A DNA stretch of 64,000 nt from Marinobacter flavimaris (GTDB lineage: Bacteria > Pseudomonadota > Gammaproteobacteria > Pseudomonadales > Oleiphilaceae). The notes under the pieces were generated by a model that saw nothing but the letters and a program-made list of their open reading frames with translations, was not told the DNA's origin and did not search any database. Both the position numbers and the translations under genes were made by a program. Location of the stretch: contig NZ_PSSW01000006.1 of the NCBI RefSeq assembly GCF_002933295.1, positions 124,001 through 188,000 of the forward strand, given 5' to 3'. Below are positions 35,268 to 43,760 of the stretch, in pieces (position 1 is the first letter of the stretch; the number at the start of each line of letters is the position of its first letter).

Positions 35268-38033
35268 TTACTGACAGGCTTCGCAGTCCGGATCGTCGAT
35301 GCTGCACACCTGGGGTTGGGGCGCGGCAACCGGAGCGGTTTTTTCAGCGCCGGTGGCACCCAGGGAGCGCAGGTAATAGGTGGTCTTCAGCCCACGTTCC
35401 CAGGCCAGCTGGTACAGGGCATCCAGCTTTTTGCCGCTGGGCTCGGCCATGTACAGGTTCAGGCTCTGGGCCTGATCGAGCCATTTCTGGCGCCGGGCCG
35501 CGGCTTCCACCAGCCATCTTGCGTCGATCTCAAAGGCGGTGGCGTATCGCGCTTTCAGATCATTCGGGATGCGGTCGATCTGCTGAACGCTGCCGTCGAA
35601 GTATTTGAGGTCGTTCACCATCACGTTGTCCCAAAGGCCTTCGGCCTTGAGATCCCGGACCAGGGAGGGATTCACCACCGTGAACTCGCCGGAGAGGTTC
35701 GATTTCACGAAGAGGTTCTGGTACGCCGGCTCGATGGACTGGGACACACCCACGATGTTGGAAATCGTCGCCGTCGGGGCAATGGCCATCACGTTGCTGT
35801 TGCGCATGCCGTTTCTCGTGATCAGTTCGCGTATCGGCGACCAGTCCAGCCGGGCGTTGGTGTTTACAGAGAGGTCCCCTTCCCGGCGGTTCTCTTTGAG
35901 CAGGTTGATGGAGTCGATGGGCAGGATACCCTGCTGCCAGAGTGAACCCTCATAGCTCTCATAGGCACCTCGCTCACCCGCCAGCGAAGCTGAGGCGCGG
36001 ATGGCGAAGTAGCTGAGTTGCTCCATGGCAACGTCAGCGAACTCAACCGCTTCCGGGCTGGAATACGGCAGGCCCAGTTGATAGAGCGCGTCCTGGAATC
36101 CCATGAGGCCGAGGCCAACCGGGCGATGCCTAAGGTTGGAATTGCGGGCCTGGGGCACGGCGTAGTAGTTGATGTCGATAACGTTATCGAGCATGCGCAC
36201 GGCGGTGTTCACCGTTTGTTCCAGACGCCGCACGTCCAGCTCGCCGTTGGCGATATGAGCCGTCAGGTTCACGGAACCCAGGTTGCACACGGCAATCTCG
36301 TCGGCACTGGTGTTCAGGGTGATTTCGGTGCACAGGTTGGAGCTGTGCACCACGCCCTGGTGCTGCTGGGGGGAACGCAGGTTGCACGGGTCCTTGAAGG
36401 TGATCCAGGGGTGGCCGGTTTCGAACAGAACGGTGAGCATCTTGCGCCAGAGTTGCTTGGCCGGGATTTTCTTGAACAGCTTGATTTTGCCCTGCTCTGC
36501 CAGGGCTTCGTAATGCTCGTAGCGTTCACGGAAGGCGTTGCCGTACAGGTCGTGCAGATCCGGCGCATCGCTGGGGGAGAACAGGGTCCAGTCACGGTCT
36601 TCGCGCATGCGCTCGATCAGCAGATCGGGCACCCAGTTGGCCGTATTCATGTCGTGGGTTCGGCGGCGTTCGTCGCCGGTATTCTTGCGCAGTTCCAGGA
36701 ACTCCTCGATGTCCAGGTGCCAGCTTTCCAGGTAGGCGCACACCGCACCTTTACGTTTGCCGCCCTGGTTGACCGCCACGGCGGTGTCGTTGACTACTTT
36801 CAGGAAGGGCACCACGCCCTGGCTCTGGCCGTTGGTTCCTTTGATGTGGGAGCCCAGCGCACGGACTGGCGTCCAGTCGTTACCCAGACCGCCAGCCCAT
36901 TTCGACAGCATGGCGTTATCACGGATGGCGCCGTAGATGTCTTCAAGATCGTCGCCCACCGTCGTCAGGTAACAGGAGGACAGCTGAGAATGGCGGGTAC
37001 CGCTGTTGAACAGCGTGGGTGTGGACGCCATGTAGTCAAACGACGACAGCAGATTGTAGAACTCGATGGCCCGGGCATTCGGGTCATCTTCGCGCAGGGC
37101 CAGGCCCATGGCAACGCGCATGAAAAATACCTGGGGCAATTCCAGGCGGGCCTTGTTCCAGTGCAGGAAGTAACGGTCGTACAGGGTTTGCAGACCCAGG
37201 AAGCCGAACTGCAGATCCCGTTCCGGCTGAAGGGCGGCACCCAGGCGCTCCAGATCAAAGGCGGCCAGAGCGTCATCCAGCAATTCGTACCGGATTCCCG
37301 CTTCGACAAAGGCGCTCAGTGCCTGTGGATAAATCTCAGCCAATGGCAGACTGATGGGCAGGCCCAACGCGGCGGCATTCTCCAGACGCAGCTGTTCCAG
37401 CAGTAGACGAGCGGTGACCGCGCTGTAGTCCGGCTCCCGCTCAATCCGGCTGCGGGCCGTCATGATCAGGGCCGACAGCACGTCTTCCTCGGCGATGCCG
37501 TCGTAGAGGTTGGTCAGGGCATCGTCCACCAGGGAATCACCGTCGATGCCCTCCAGCCCTGTGGCGGCCTTTTCCACCTGCAGTTTCATCAGGCCCAGAT
37601 CCAGCGGAGCAATCTCGCCACTGGTCTTTTTCACCGTCAGATGGGGGTGCGCCTCAACCGGCGCATGGCGGGCGCGCTCGCGGGCATGCTCTTCCCGATA
37701 CAGGACGTAGGCGCGGGCCACCTTCTGTTCTTCGGCCCGCATCAGGGCCAGTTCCACCTGATCCTGGATGTCTTCGATATGCACCTTGCCACCGGCCTTC
37801 AGGCGACGGCTAATCGCCTGGATGACCTGGTCGGTCACCCGGTGTACCGCGTCATTGATACGCGCGGAACCGGCGGCGGTGTCGCCCTCAACAGCGAGGA
37901 ACGCTTTGGTTACGGCGATGCTGATCTTCGAGGGGTCGAAGCCCACAAGCGTGCCGTTGCGCTTGATGACCTGAAGGGATTCGGTGTCCGTGTGCGAGGT
38001 TGGCCGGGGTTCGGCCAGGGCTGAGGCAGACAT
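35268..38033 (-). CDS. nrdA: class I ribonucleotide reductase, alpha subunit, with two ATP-cones
   Basis: 921 residues from the ATG at 38033, which has AGGAG at good spacing; a longer frame upstream is rejected. Two successive ATP-cone domains (about 20-110 and 130-215) precede the ten-stranded barrel, the arrangement of Pseudomonas NrdA, which controls oligomerisation by dATP. Catalytic cysteines are recognisable in SQLSSCYLTTVGDD, HSSNLCTEITLN and EIAVCNLGSVN, and the C-terminal shuttle cysteines in CSIDDPDCEACQ. It reduces NDPs to dNDPs. The leader contains a cobalamin riboswitch and NrdR-like boxes. Confidence 0.97.
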   Translation of the reverse strand: MSASALAEPRPTSHTDTESLQVIKRNGTLVGFDPSKISIAVTKAFLAVEGDTAAGSARINDAVHRVTDQVIQAISRRLKAGGKVHIEDIQDQVELALMRAEEQKVARAYVLYREEHARERARHAPVEAHPHLTVKKTSGEIAPLDLGLMKLQVEKAATGLEGIDGDSLVDDALTNLYDGIAEEDVLSALIMTARSRIEREPDYSAVTARLLLEQLRLENAAALGLPISLPLAEIYPQALSAFVEAGIRYELLDDALAAFDLERLGAALQPERDLQFGFLGLQTLYDRYFLHWNKARLELPQVFFMRVAMGLALREDDPNARAIEFYNLLSSFDYMASTPTLFNSGTRHSQLSSCYLTTVGDDLEDIYGAIRDNAMLSKWAGGLGNDWTPVRALGSHIKGTNGQSQGVVPFLKVVNDTAVAVNQGGKRKGAVCAYLESWHLDIEEFLELRKNTGDERRRTHDMNTANWVPDLLIERMREDRDWTLFSPSDAPDLHDLYGNAFRERYEHYEALAEQGKIKLFKKIPAKQLWRKMLTVLFETGHPWITFKDPCNLRSPQQHQGVVHSSNLCTEITLNTSADEIAVCNLGSVNLTAHIANGELDVRRLEQTVNTAVRMLDNVIDINYYAVPQARNSNLRHRPVGLGLMGFQDALYQLGLPYSSPEAVEFADVAMEQLSYFAIRASASLAGERGAYESYEGSLWQQGILPIDSINLLKENRREGDLSVNTNARLDWSPIRELITRNGMRNSNVMAIAPTATISNIVGVSQSIEPAYQNLFVKSNLSGEFTVVNPSLVRDLKAEGLWDNVMVNDLKYFDGSVQQIDRIPNDLKARYATAFEIDARWLVEAAARRQKWLDQAQSLNLYMAEPSGKKLDALYQLAWERGLKTTYYLRSLGATGAEKTAPVAAPQPQVCSIDDPDCEACQ

Positions 38034-38177
38034 GCAGTGTTCTCCTGAATACGCGTTGAGTTCCTTTAACCATCGCGTACGCAGGGGCACACCTCGCCAT
38101 GGGAATGGCTGGGCATAACCGGTCTGCTCACCCTGGGTCGCGAAGGTGCAGTTGGGAGCCGTAAGGCTCCTTCATCC

Positions 38178-38325
38178 CTGGCAGGTCTTCGGACTCAGGG
38201 GCGTGAATCGTTCGATTCGGCCTCGTGTGGCGACTTCCCGGCTTTCACCAGTGTCTTGATGCCACGCTTGTTCCCCAATACCGCTGCGCGTCAGTTCCGG
38301 AGTCTCACCGGATTCCCGATACCAG
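38178..38325 (-). promoter_or_regulatory. cobalamin (B12) riboswitch in the nrdAB leader
   Basis: Read on the minus strand, the P1 helix CTGGTA (38325-38320) pairs with TGCCAG (38183-38178). Inside, GGGAATCCGGTGAGACTCC and the CTGACGCGCAGCGGTA segment match the conserved core, and ACTGGTGAAAGCCGGGAAG matches the second conserved region. The B12 box GAGTCCGAAGACCTGCC lies at 38196-38180. A hairpin GGAGCC-TTAC-GGCTCC (38170-38155) follows without a U run, then about 120 nt to the nrdA start, so control is more likely translational or by leader folding than by a simple terminator. Adenosylcobalamin should repress this B12-independent reductase. Confidence 0.93.
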
Positions 38326-38370
38326 AATGGCTGAGATGATCACACGTTGACCGAGTTGGTTACGCACTGA

Positions 38371-38433
38371 TCACTACATCTGGTATTTGACCAAGGATAG
38401 AAACACTATATACACGATATTCGGAAGGGACAA
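38371..38433 (-). promoter_or_regulatory. nrdAB promoter overlapped by two NrdR-like boxes
   Basis: On the minus strand TTGTCC (38433-38428) and TATAGT (38410-38405) are separated by 17 bp, a good sigma-70 promoter with a start near 38398. The -10 lies inside ACACTATATACACGAT (38403-38418), 12 of 16 matches to the NrdR box consensus with a perfect left half. TCACTACATCTGGTAT (38371-38386) is a weaker second box (11 of 16), 32 bp away, the phasing NrdR requires. Confidence 0.65.
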
Positions 38434-38444
38434 CCTGAAGCAAT

Positions 38445-38468
38445 AAAAAAGGCCCCGGAGAGGGGGCC
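38445..38468 (-). terminator. rho-independent terminator of the amide operon
   Basis: Minus-strand stem GGCCCC / GGGGCC (38468-38463, 38456-38451) followed by TTTTTTATT, 29 bp beyond the fmdB stop codon. Confidence 0.88.
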
Positions 38469-38496
38469 AAACACGTGACAGTCTCAACTTAGCCAA

Positions 38497-38850
38497 TCAG
38501 TGGCTGATCATCCAGGGCCGCATGGAGGGAAACATCTTCTTCCCGTCAGCGGTGTAGAACAGCATGGACTTTCCGGGTTTCGGAGAGCCACAGCCGCAGG
38601 CGCGACTGTGCTCCTTATCATTCGCCCTTCGGTCTGCGGTGGAAAACACCGGCTCATGCCGGGACCGCTCGTTCCGGTCCTCGGCCGCCCTTTTGGCCGG
38701 GTCCATGGCGGCAATGTGGGATGGCAATACGATCACCCGCGGCGACATGGCCTTGCAGGTGGGGCATTGCGCCGGCTTGGCCGCATCCTCCATGGTGGCC
38801 AGTGTGTGAAAGAGGCCATGTTCACGGCACTTGTAGTCATACACGGGCAT
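38497..38850 (-). CDS. fmdB: FmdB-family zinc-ribbon protein
   Basis: 117 residues. The N-terminal MPVYDYKCREHGLFHTLATMEDAAKPAQCPTCKAMSPRV is the FmdB/CxxC zinc ribbon (C8 with H11, then CPTC), and a second Cys-rich stretch RACGCGSPKP lies near the C-terminus. In Methylophilus the protein is encoded beside formamidase and was proposed to regulate the amide genes; the biochemical role is not settled. It is the last gene of the operon, 5 bp after fmdA, with GGAG at its start. Confidence 0.92.
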   Translation of the reverse strand: MPVYDYKCREHGLFHTLATMEDAAKPAQCPTCKAMSPRVIVLPSHIAAMDPAKRAAEDRNERSRHEPVFSTADRRANDKEHSRACGCGSPKPGKSMLFYTADGKKMFPSMRPWMISH

Positions 38851-38855
38851 GGCGA

Positions 38856-40088
38856 TTACTCCTTATCTTTCGACAGCGGTACGTCCATGCCCCCGCTGAC
38901 TTTCTTCTGCGGACCATCGGCGGACGGGTTAATGTCGAAGTCGAAGATGCCCGTCGGCAACCAGAGCGTGGCGCAGGCGTTCGGGATATCCACCACGCCG
39001 CTGATGTGGCCTTCCACCGGAGCACAACCCAGAATCGCGTAGGCCTGAGCCTTGGTGTAACCGAACTTGGTCATGTATTCGATGGCGTTAAGACACGCCT
39101 GGCGATAAGCCACATGCACGTCCAGGTAATGCTGGCCGCCGTCTTCGTCTACGGAGATGCCTTCGAAGATCACATAGTCGTCGTAACGGGGCTTGATCGG
39201 GCTGGGCTTGAATACCGGATTCTTGATGCCGTACTTCTTCACGCCGTCCTTGATCAGGTTTACCCGCAGGTGAATCCAGCCGGCCATTTCGATGGCGCCA
39301 CAGAACGTGATTTCGCCGTCGCCCTGGCTAAAGTGAAGGTCGCCTACGGAAAGGCCGGCCCCGTCCACGTACACCGGGAAATACACCTTCGAGCCACGGG
39401 ACAGATCCTTGATGTCACAGTTGCCACCGTGCTCACGGGGCGGCACGGTACGCGCGGCTTCGGCGCCGGCAGCTTTGGCCGCATCACCGGTCATCTGGCC
39501 CATGTGGGCGGTCTCACCATTGGGCAGTGTTGCCAGTTCCGGCACACGCTCCGGATCGGTCGCGACCAGTCCGGCTTCACGCTTGTTCCAGGTATCCAGC
39601 AATTCTTTGGAGGGCAGGCAGCCAATCAGGCCCGGGTGAATCAGGCCGGCAAATTCCACATTGGGAATGTGCCGGGATTTGGTGAACATGCCGTTGAAGT
39701 CCCAGATGGATTTCTGGGCCTCCGGGAAGTGTTCGGTCAGGAAGCCACCGCCGTTCTGCTTGGAGAAGAACCCGTTAAAGCCCCACTGGCTCTCTTCGAA
39801 CGTGCCGATGTCGAGGATGTCGACTTCCAGCAGGTCGCCCGGCTCTGCGCCCTCGACCCCGATCGGTCCCGACAGGAAGTGAACCTGGCTGAGATCAACA
39901 TCGCGCACGTCGTCGGCGCTGTCGTCGTTCTTGATCTGGCCGCCGGTCCAGTCGTAGCACTCGACGATAAAATCGTCCCCCGGCTTGACGGTGGCTACCA
40001 GCGGAATGTCCGGGTGCCAGCGGTTGTGGATTTTGTCGTTCTCATAAGCCGACTTGTTCAGATCGATCTTGATAATGGTTTCAGCCAT
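38856..40088 (-). CDS. fmdA: formamidase (acetamidase/formamidase family)
   Basis: 410 residues, the length of Methylophilus FmdA. Motifs include RWHPDIPLVATVKPGDDFIVECYDWTGGQI near the N-terminus, FLSGPIGVEGAEPGDLLEVDIL, the ARTVPPREHGGNCDIKDLSRGSKVYFPV zinc-region segment, and QGDGEITFCGAIE. It hydrolyses formamide to formate and ammonia. Start with AAGGAG at 9 nt. It lies downstream of an aliphatic amidase and an ABC transporter, so it is part of one amide-nitrogen pathway. Confidence 0.95.
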   Translation of the reverse strand: MAETIIKIDLNKSAYENDKIHNRWHPDIPLVATVKPGDDFIVECYDWTGGQIKNDDSADDVRDVDLSQVHFLSGPIGVEGAEPGDLLEVDILDIGTFEESQWGFNGFFSKQNGGGFLTEHFPEAQKSIWDFNGMFTKSRHIPNVEFAGLIHPGLIGCLPSKELLDTWNKREAGLVATDPERVPELATLPNGETAHMGQMTGDAAKAAGAEAARTVPPREHGGNCDIKDLSRGSKVYFPVYVDGAGLSVGDLHFSQGDGEITFCGAIEMAGWIHLRVNLIKDGVKKYGIKNPVFKPSPIKPRYDDYVIFEGISVDEDGGQHYLDVHVAYRQACLNAIEYMTKFGYTKAQAYAILGCAPVEGHISGVVDIPNACATLWLPTGIFDFDINPSADGPQKKVSGGMDVPLSKDKE

Positions 40089-40189
40089 AACGGGCGCTCC
40101 TTGGTGTTGGCTTGCACGATTAGGTAACGCCTTTACTATCCGGAATCCCGTGCCGGTGAGGTATTCGCGAAATGCCCCCGGTGCCTACG

Positions 40190-41233
40190 TCATTCGACGT
40201 ATTGGTGCACCGTGACCGTCCTGCCCTGCAGGCCGGCTTCAAACCGGCGGCAGTCCGGATACGCCAGCAACGCCCGGGCAACGGCGGGTTCCAGCCGCTG
40301 GCGAAAAGCCCGCAGCAGTTCCCGGGCGCCATAGCGAGCGTCGTAGCCACGGCACAGCTCTTCTCGCAGCTCAGGCGCCAGCGACAGCTCGGCGTGCTTT
40401 TTGGACAACCGGCGATTGAGGCCCGCCAGCTCAATGTCCAGCAGGGCTTCCAGCCAGTTGTCGGTAAGTCGGTTGAAGGTGAGGATCTGATCAATCCGGT
40501 TGAGGAATTCCGGGTCAAAGTGCCGGCGCAGAGCGGTATCGCGAATGGCCTCGCCGTTGCCGGGTGATAAACCGAGCCAGCGGCGCCAGCCCCGCTGGTA
40601 GCCCTGCTCATACGTCTCCGCCTCCAGCGCACCGGCGTTGCTGGTCATGAAGATCAGGGTGTTGCGGAAGTCGATCTCCCGGTTACCGGAGGGAAACACC
40701 AGCCGACCGGTGTCCAGCACGTTCAGCAGCGTGCGCACCACTTCCTTGCTGGCTTTCTCGATTTCATCAAACAACACAATGCCGGGTTTGCTGAACGAGC
40801 CCTGTACCTTGTCCAGATCGAACAGGCTGTGGCCTTCCTTACTGCCCACGTAGCCCGGCGGTGCACCAGTCAGGGCAGCCGCGTAATGCTCCTGGGCCAG
40901 GGTGTTCATGTCGATACGACACAGCCCATCGCGATTACCGTGGATGGCTTCGGCAATGAGGCGCACGGTTTCGGTTTTGCCCACGCCGGTAGGACCCAGG
41001 AACAGGTGCACCGCCAGCGGCCGGTTGTCCTCGCCGATATCGGCTTTCACCCGCACCAGCATGGATTCCATGGCGGCCAGGGCCTCATCCTGGCCGACGA
41101 TATTTTCCCGCAGTCTGGCCATCACGGCCTCGGGCTCGAAGCGGAACCGGGAAGCACGAACCGGGCCTGAGGCGGCCCGGTTCTTTTCAATGGTTTCCCG
41201 ATTGGCTTCCAGCCGTTCGTTGATAAACGGCAT
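40190..41233 (-). CDS. AAA+ ATPase, AmiB-like (Clp/ClpB C-terminal type)
   Basis: 347 residues: one AAA+ module with Walker A LFLGPTGVGKTETVRL, Walker B GIVLFDEIEKASKE, sensor 1 RNTLIFMTSNAGALE and an arginine-finger region DPEFLNRIDQILTFN, then a ClpB-type small domain. A short helical N-terminus has no peptidase-docking or zinc-finger part. In the Pseudomonas aeruginosa amidase locus, amiB encodes an AAA+ protein beside amiE, and this gene is likewise directly after amiE. I infer it is the AmiB counterpart, perhaps a chaperone for the amidase or transporter; its function is not established in either case. Confidence 0.85.
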   Translation of the reverse strand: MPFINERLEANRETIEKNRAASGPVRASRFRFEPEAVMARLRENIVGQDEALAAMESMLVRVKADIGEDNRPLAVHLFLGPTGVGKTETVRLIAEAIHGNRDGLCRIDMNTLAQEHYAAALTGAPPGYVGSKEGHSLFDLDKVQGSFSKPGIVLFDEIEKASKEVVRTLLNVLDTGRLVFPSGNREIDFRNTLIFMTSNAGALEAETYEQGYQRGWRRWLGLSPGNGEAIRDTALRRHFDPEFLNRIDQILTFNRLTDNWLEALLDIELAGLNRRLSKKHAELSLAPELREELCRGYDARYGARELLRAFRQRLEPAVARALLAYPDCRRFEAGLQGRTVTVHQYVE

Positions 41234-41248
41234 GAACGCCTCCCGGGC

Positions 41249-42295
41249 TCAGGCCCCTGCGGATTTTTCCTTGCCGTCGAACGGCAGCTCGCCCACCGGG
41301 CACTCGGCGGTACCTACCGTCTTCCGGGTCATGGCCTCCACGTTTTCCTGCGCCTTCTGGGCGTCCATCACCCAGGTACGGTAGAACTCGAACGGACAGT
41401 CGGCCACGCCCTTGTCGCCGTCCCCGGAGGCATGCACACCGGTGTAGCCCCGGTGCAGCAGCTTGAACAGGTGATTCTGGGACTGGTCGTTCGCACGGGC
41501 ATCACGGATCTGGCTTACGGACAGCTGGGCATACTGAATGCCCATGTCTTCCTCACCGCATTCCCCGAGGGTACGGCCATCGAAGCCAATGATCGCGGAG
41601 TGGCCGAAGTAGGAATACACGCCGTCAAATCCGGCGGCGTTGGCCACCGCAACGTAACAGTTGTTGGCCCAGGCCATGCTCTTGGCCATCATCACCTGCT
41701 GTTCCTTGGCCGGGTACATGTAGCCCTGACAGCGAACAATCAGCTCCGCCCCCTTCATGGCGCAATCGCGCCAGATCTCGGGATAGTTGCCGTCGTCGCA
41801 GATGATCAGGCTGATCTTCATGCCCTTTGGCCCCTCGGTGACGTAGGTGGTGTCACCCGGATACCATCCCTCGATCGGACACCAGGGGATACACTTGCGG
41901 TATTTCTGGACGACCTCACCCTCGTTGTTGATCAGAACCAGGGTGTTGTACGGCGCCTTGTTGGGGTGATCCTCGTGTCGCTCTCCGGTGAGCGAAAACA
42001 CGCCCCAGGTGTTCGCCTCACGACAGGCGGCGGAGAAGATGGCCGTTTCGTCACCGGGCACGGTGGCCGCGGTTTCCATCATTTCCTCGTTGTCGTACAT
42101 GATGCCCATGGTGCTGTATTCCGGGAACACCACCAGGTCCATGCCCGGCAGGCCGACCTTCATACCCTTGATCATGTCAGCGATGTTGCGGGCGTTGTCC
42201 AACACCTCGGCTTTGGTATGCAGCCGCGGCATCTTGTAGTTCACCACCGCCACGCCGACGGTATCGTCGCTGCTGGAAATATCACCGTGTCTCAT
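41249..42295 (-). CDS. amiE: aliphatic amidase
   Basis: 348 residues, nearly word for word the Pseudomonas aeruginosa AmiE sequence in its first 270 residues. The nitrilase-fold triad is intact at the same numbers: E59 (VVFPEY), K134 (KYRKCIPW) and C166 (IICDDGN). It hydrolyses short aliphatic amides such as acetamide and propionamide to the acid and ammonia. Start with GAGG. In P. aeruginosa amiE is controlled by AmiC/AmiR antitermination; those genes are absent here, while a transporter-kinase system lies upstream of the operon. Confidence 0.97.
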   Translation of the reverse strand: MRHGDISSSDDTVGVAVVNYKMPRLHTKAEVLDNARNIADMIKGMKVGLPGMDLVVFPEYSTMGIMYDNEEMMETAATVPGDETAIFSAACREANTWGVFSLTGERHEDHPNKAPYNTLVLINNEGEVVQKYRKCIPWCPIEGWYPGDTTYVTEGPKGMKISLIICDDGNYPEIWRDCAMKGAELIVRCQGYMYPAKEQQVMMAKSMAWANNCYVAVANAAGFDGVYSYFGHSAIIGFDGRTLGECGEEDMGIQYAQLSVSQIRDARANDQSQNHLFKLLHRGYTGVHASGDGDKGVADCPFEFYRTWVMDAQKAQENVEAMTRKTVGTAECPVGELPFDGKEKSAGA

Positions 42296-42309
42296 CGTTC
42301 TGCTCCTCG

Positions 42310-42999
42310 TTAAACCGCCAGATAGCTCGCAATCTTGTCCTGATCCGCTTCTTCGCGGCTCTCTTCGTGCACAATCGCGCCCTTTTCAATCACCAGGATC
42401 CGGTCTGCCGCATCCATCACGAAGCTCAGAACCTGCTCCGACACCACAATCGACAGGCCCCGCTCATCCCGGATGCGCCGAAGGGTCTGCGCAATTTCCT
42501 TGATAATGTTGGGCTGGATACCTTCCGTGGGTTCGTCAAGCAGCAGCACCTTGGGCCGGGTGGCCAGTGCCCGGGCAATAGCCAGCTGTTGTTGCTGACC
42601 GCCGGAAAGGTTGCCACCACGCCGGTTCTGCATTTCCTTCAGTACCGGGAACATCTCGTAGAGGTCCTCGGGTACCTTCTTCTCACCCACGGCGGCCAGG
42701 CCGGTCTCGATATTCTCCCGTACCGTCAGTGTCGGAAAGATCATCCGCCCCTGCGGCACGAAACCGATTCCGGCGCGCACACGCTGGAAGCTCTTCAGGC
42801 CGGAAAGGTCGTTCCCATCCAGGCTGACCTCACCGCCTCGCGTGGGGGTCATGCCCACCAGGGATTTCATCAGCGTGGTCTTGCCCATGCCGTTTCGCCC
42901 CACCACGGCGACTATTTCGTTCTTTGCCACGTCGAGGTTGAGGTCATCGATGATGGTGCTTTGGCCGTAGGCCACCGAATGATGTTTGATGCTCAGCAT
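42310..42999 (-). CDS. urtE: ABC transporter ATPase, UrtE type (urea/amide)
   Basis: 229 residues. Walker [14 protein letters not shown], signature [18 protein letters not shown], Walker [15 protein letters not shown] and H-loop region VSEQ. The [16 protein letters not shown] stretch fits the LivF/UrtE branch. It pairs with UrtD to power the UrtBC permease. Located 2 bp past urtD and 14 bp before amiE. The family name comes from urea systems; here the substrate is more likely short-chain amides, with urea possible. Confidence 0.93.
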   Translation of the reverse strand: MLSIKHHSVAYGQSTIIDDLNLDVAKNEIVAVVGRNGMGKTTLMKSLVGMTPTRGGEVSLDGNDLSGLKSFQRVRAGIGFVPQGRMIFPTLTVRENIETGLAAVGEKKVPEDLYEMFPVLKEMQNRRGGNLSGGQQQQLAIARALATRPKVLLLDEPTEGIQPNIIKEIAQTLRRIRDERGLSIVVSEQVLSFVMDAADRILVIEKGAIVHEESREEADQDKIASYLAV

Positions 43000-43001
43000 G
43001 A

Positions 43002-43760
43002 TCAGTGCCCCAGGTAGACTTCGATGACTTTCGGGTCCGATTTCACGTGCTCGATGGACCCTTCGGAAAGAACTTTGCCCTGATGCATGACCGTGACCCG
43101 GTCAGCGATATCACCGACAAACTGCATATCGTGCTCGATCACCAATACCGTATGGTCCCTGGTAATCACCCTCAGCAGCTCGGCGGTTTTCTTGCGCTCG
43201 GTGACGGACATCCCGGCTACCGGCTCATCCAGCATCAGCAGGTCCGGTTTCTGGATCAGCAGCATGCCGATCTCCAGCCACTGCTTCTGGCCATGGCTCA
43301 ACGATGCAGCCGGCTCATTCAGGGCCTCGGTCAGGAAGATGGTTTCAGCCACCTCCTCCACAGCATTGATCACCTCCGCGTCGCGCTTGAATCCCAGGGC
43401 GCCCATCACGCTGTGTCCCTTTGGGTAGGACACTTCAAGGTTTTCAAAGACGGTCAGGTCCTCGAACACGGACGGGGTCTGGAACTTCCGGCCCACACCC
43501 GAGTGAACAATCTGGTGCTCCTTGAGCTTGGTAAGCTCCTTACCGTCAAACTTGATGGAGCCGGACGTGGCCTTGGTCTTGCCGCAGATCAGGTCCAGAA
43601 CCGTGGTTTTACCGGCACCGTTGGGGCCGATGATGACCCGGATTTCCTTGGGATCGAGGTAGAAGGACAGGTCATCCACGGCCTTGAAGCCATCGAATGA
43701 CACGGTCAGGCCTTCGACCGCCAGCAGGAAATCCCCACTTTTGCTTTTGGCTGCACTCAT
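43002..43760 (-). CDS. urtD: ABC transporter ATPase, UrtD type (urea/amide)
   Basis: 252 residues from the ATG at 43760 (GTG at 43763 is also possible), overlapping the urtC stop as TGATG with GGAG upstream. Walker A IIGPNGAGKTTVLD, the UrtD-type signature ASLSHGQKQWLEIGMLL in place of LSGGQ, and Walker B LLMLDEPVAGM. LSHGQ-type signatures are a hallmark of UrtD rather than general LivG. It forms the second ATPase of the transporter. Confidence 0.94.
   Translation of the reverse strand: MSAAKSKSGDFLLAVEGLTVSFDGFKAVDDLSFYLDPKEIRVIIGPNGAGKTTVLDLICGKTKATSGSIKFDGKELTKLKEHQIVHSGVGRKFQTPSVFEDLTVFENLEVSYPKGHSVMGALGFKRDAEVINAVEEVAETIFLTEALNEPAASLSHGQKQWLEIGMLLIQKPDLLMLDEPVAGMSVTERKKTAELLRVITRDHTVLVIEHDMQFVGDIADRVTVMHQGKVLSEGSIEHVKSDPKVIEVYLGH

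Noticed and set aside
38155..38170. GGAGCC-TTAC-GGCTCC hairpin as the intrinsic terminator of the B12 riboswitch
   Set aside because: No U tract follows it, so it is at most part of the expression platform, not a rho-independent terminator.
40186..40201. Inverted repeat TACGTC-ATTC-GACGTA resembling the CGTCA/TGACG dyad near urtA
   Set aside because: It falls on the last codons of the AAA+ gene. Sharing a short CGTCA motif is within chance, and there is no promoter there.
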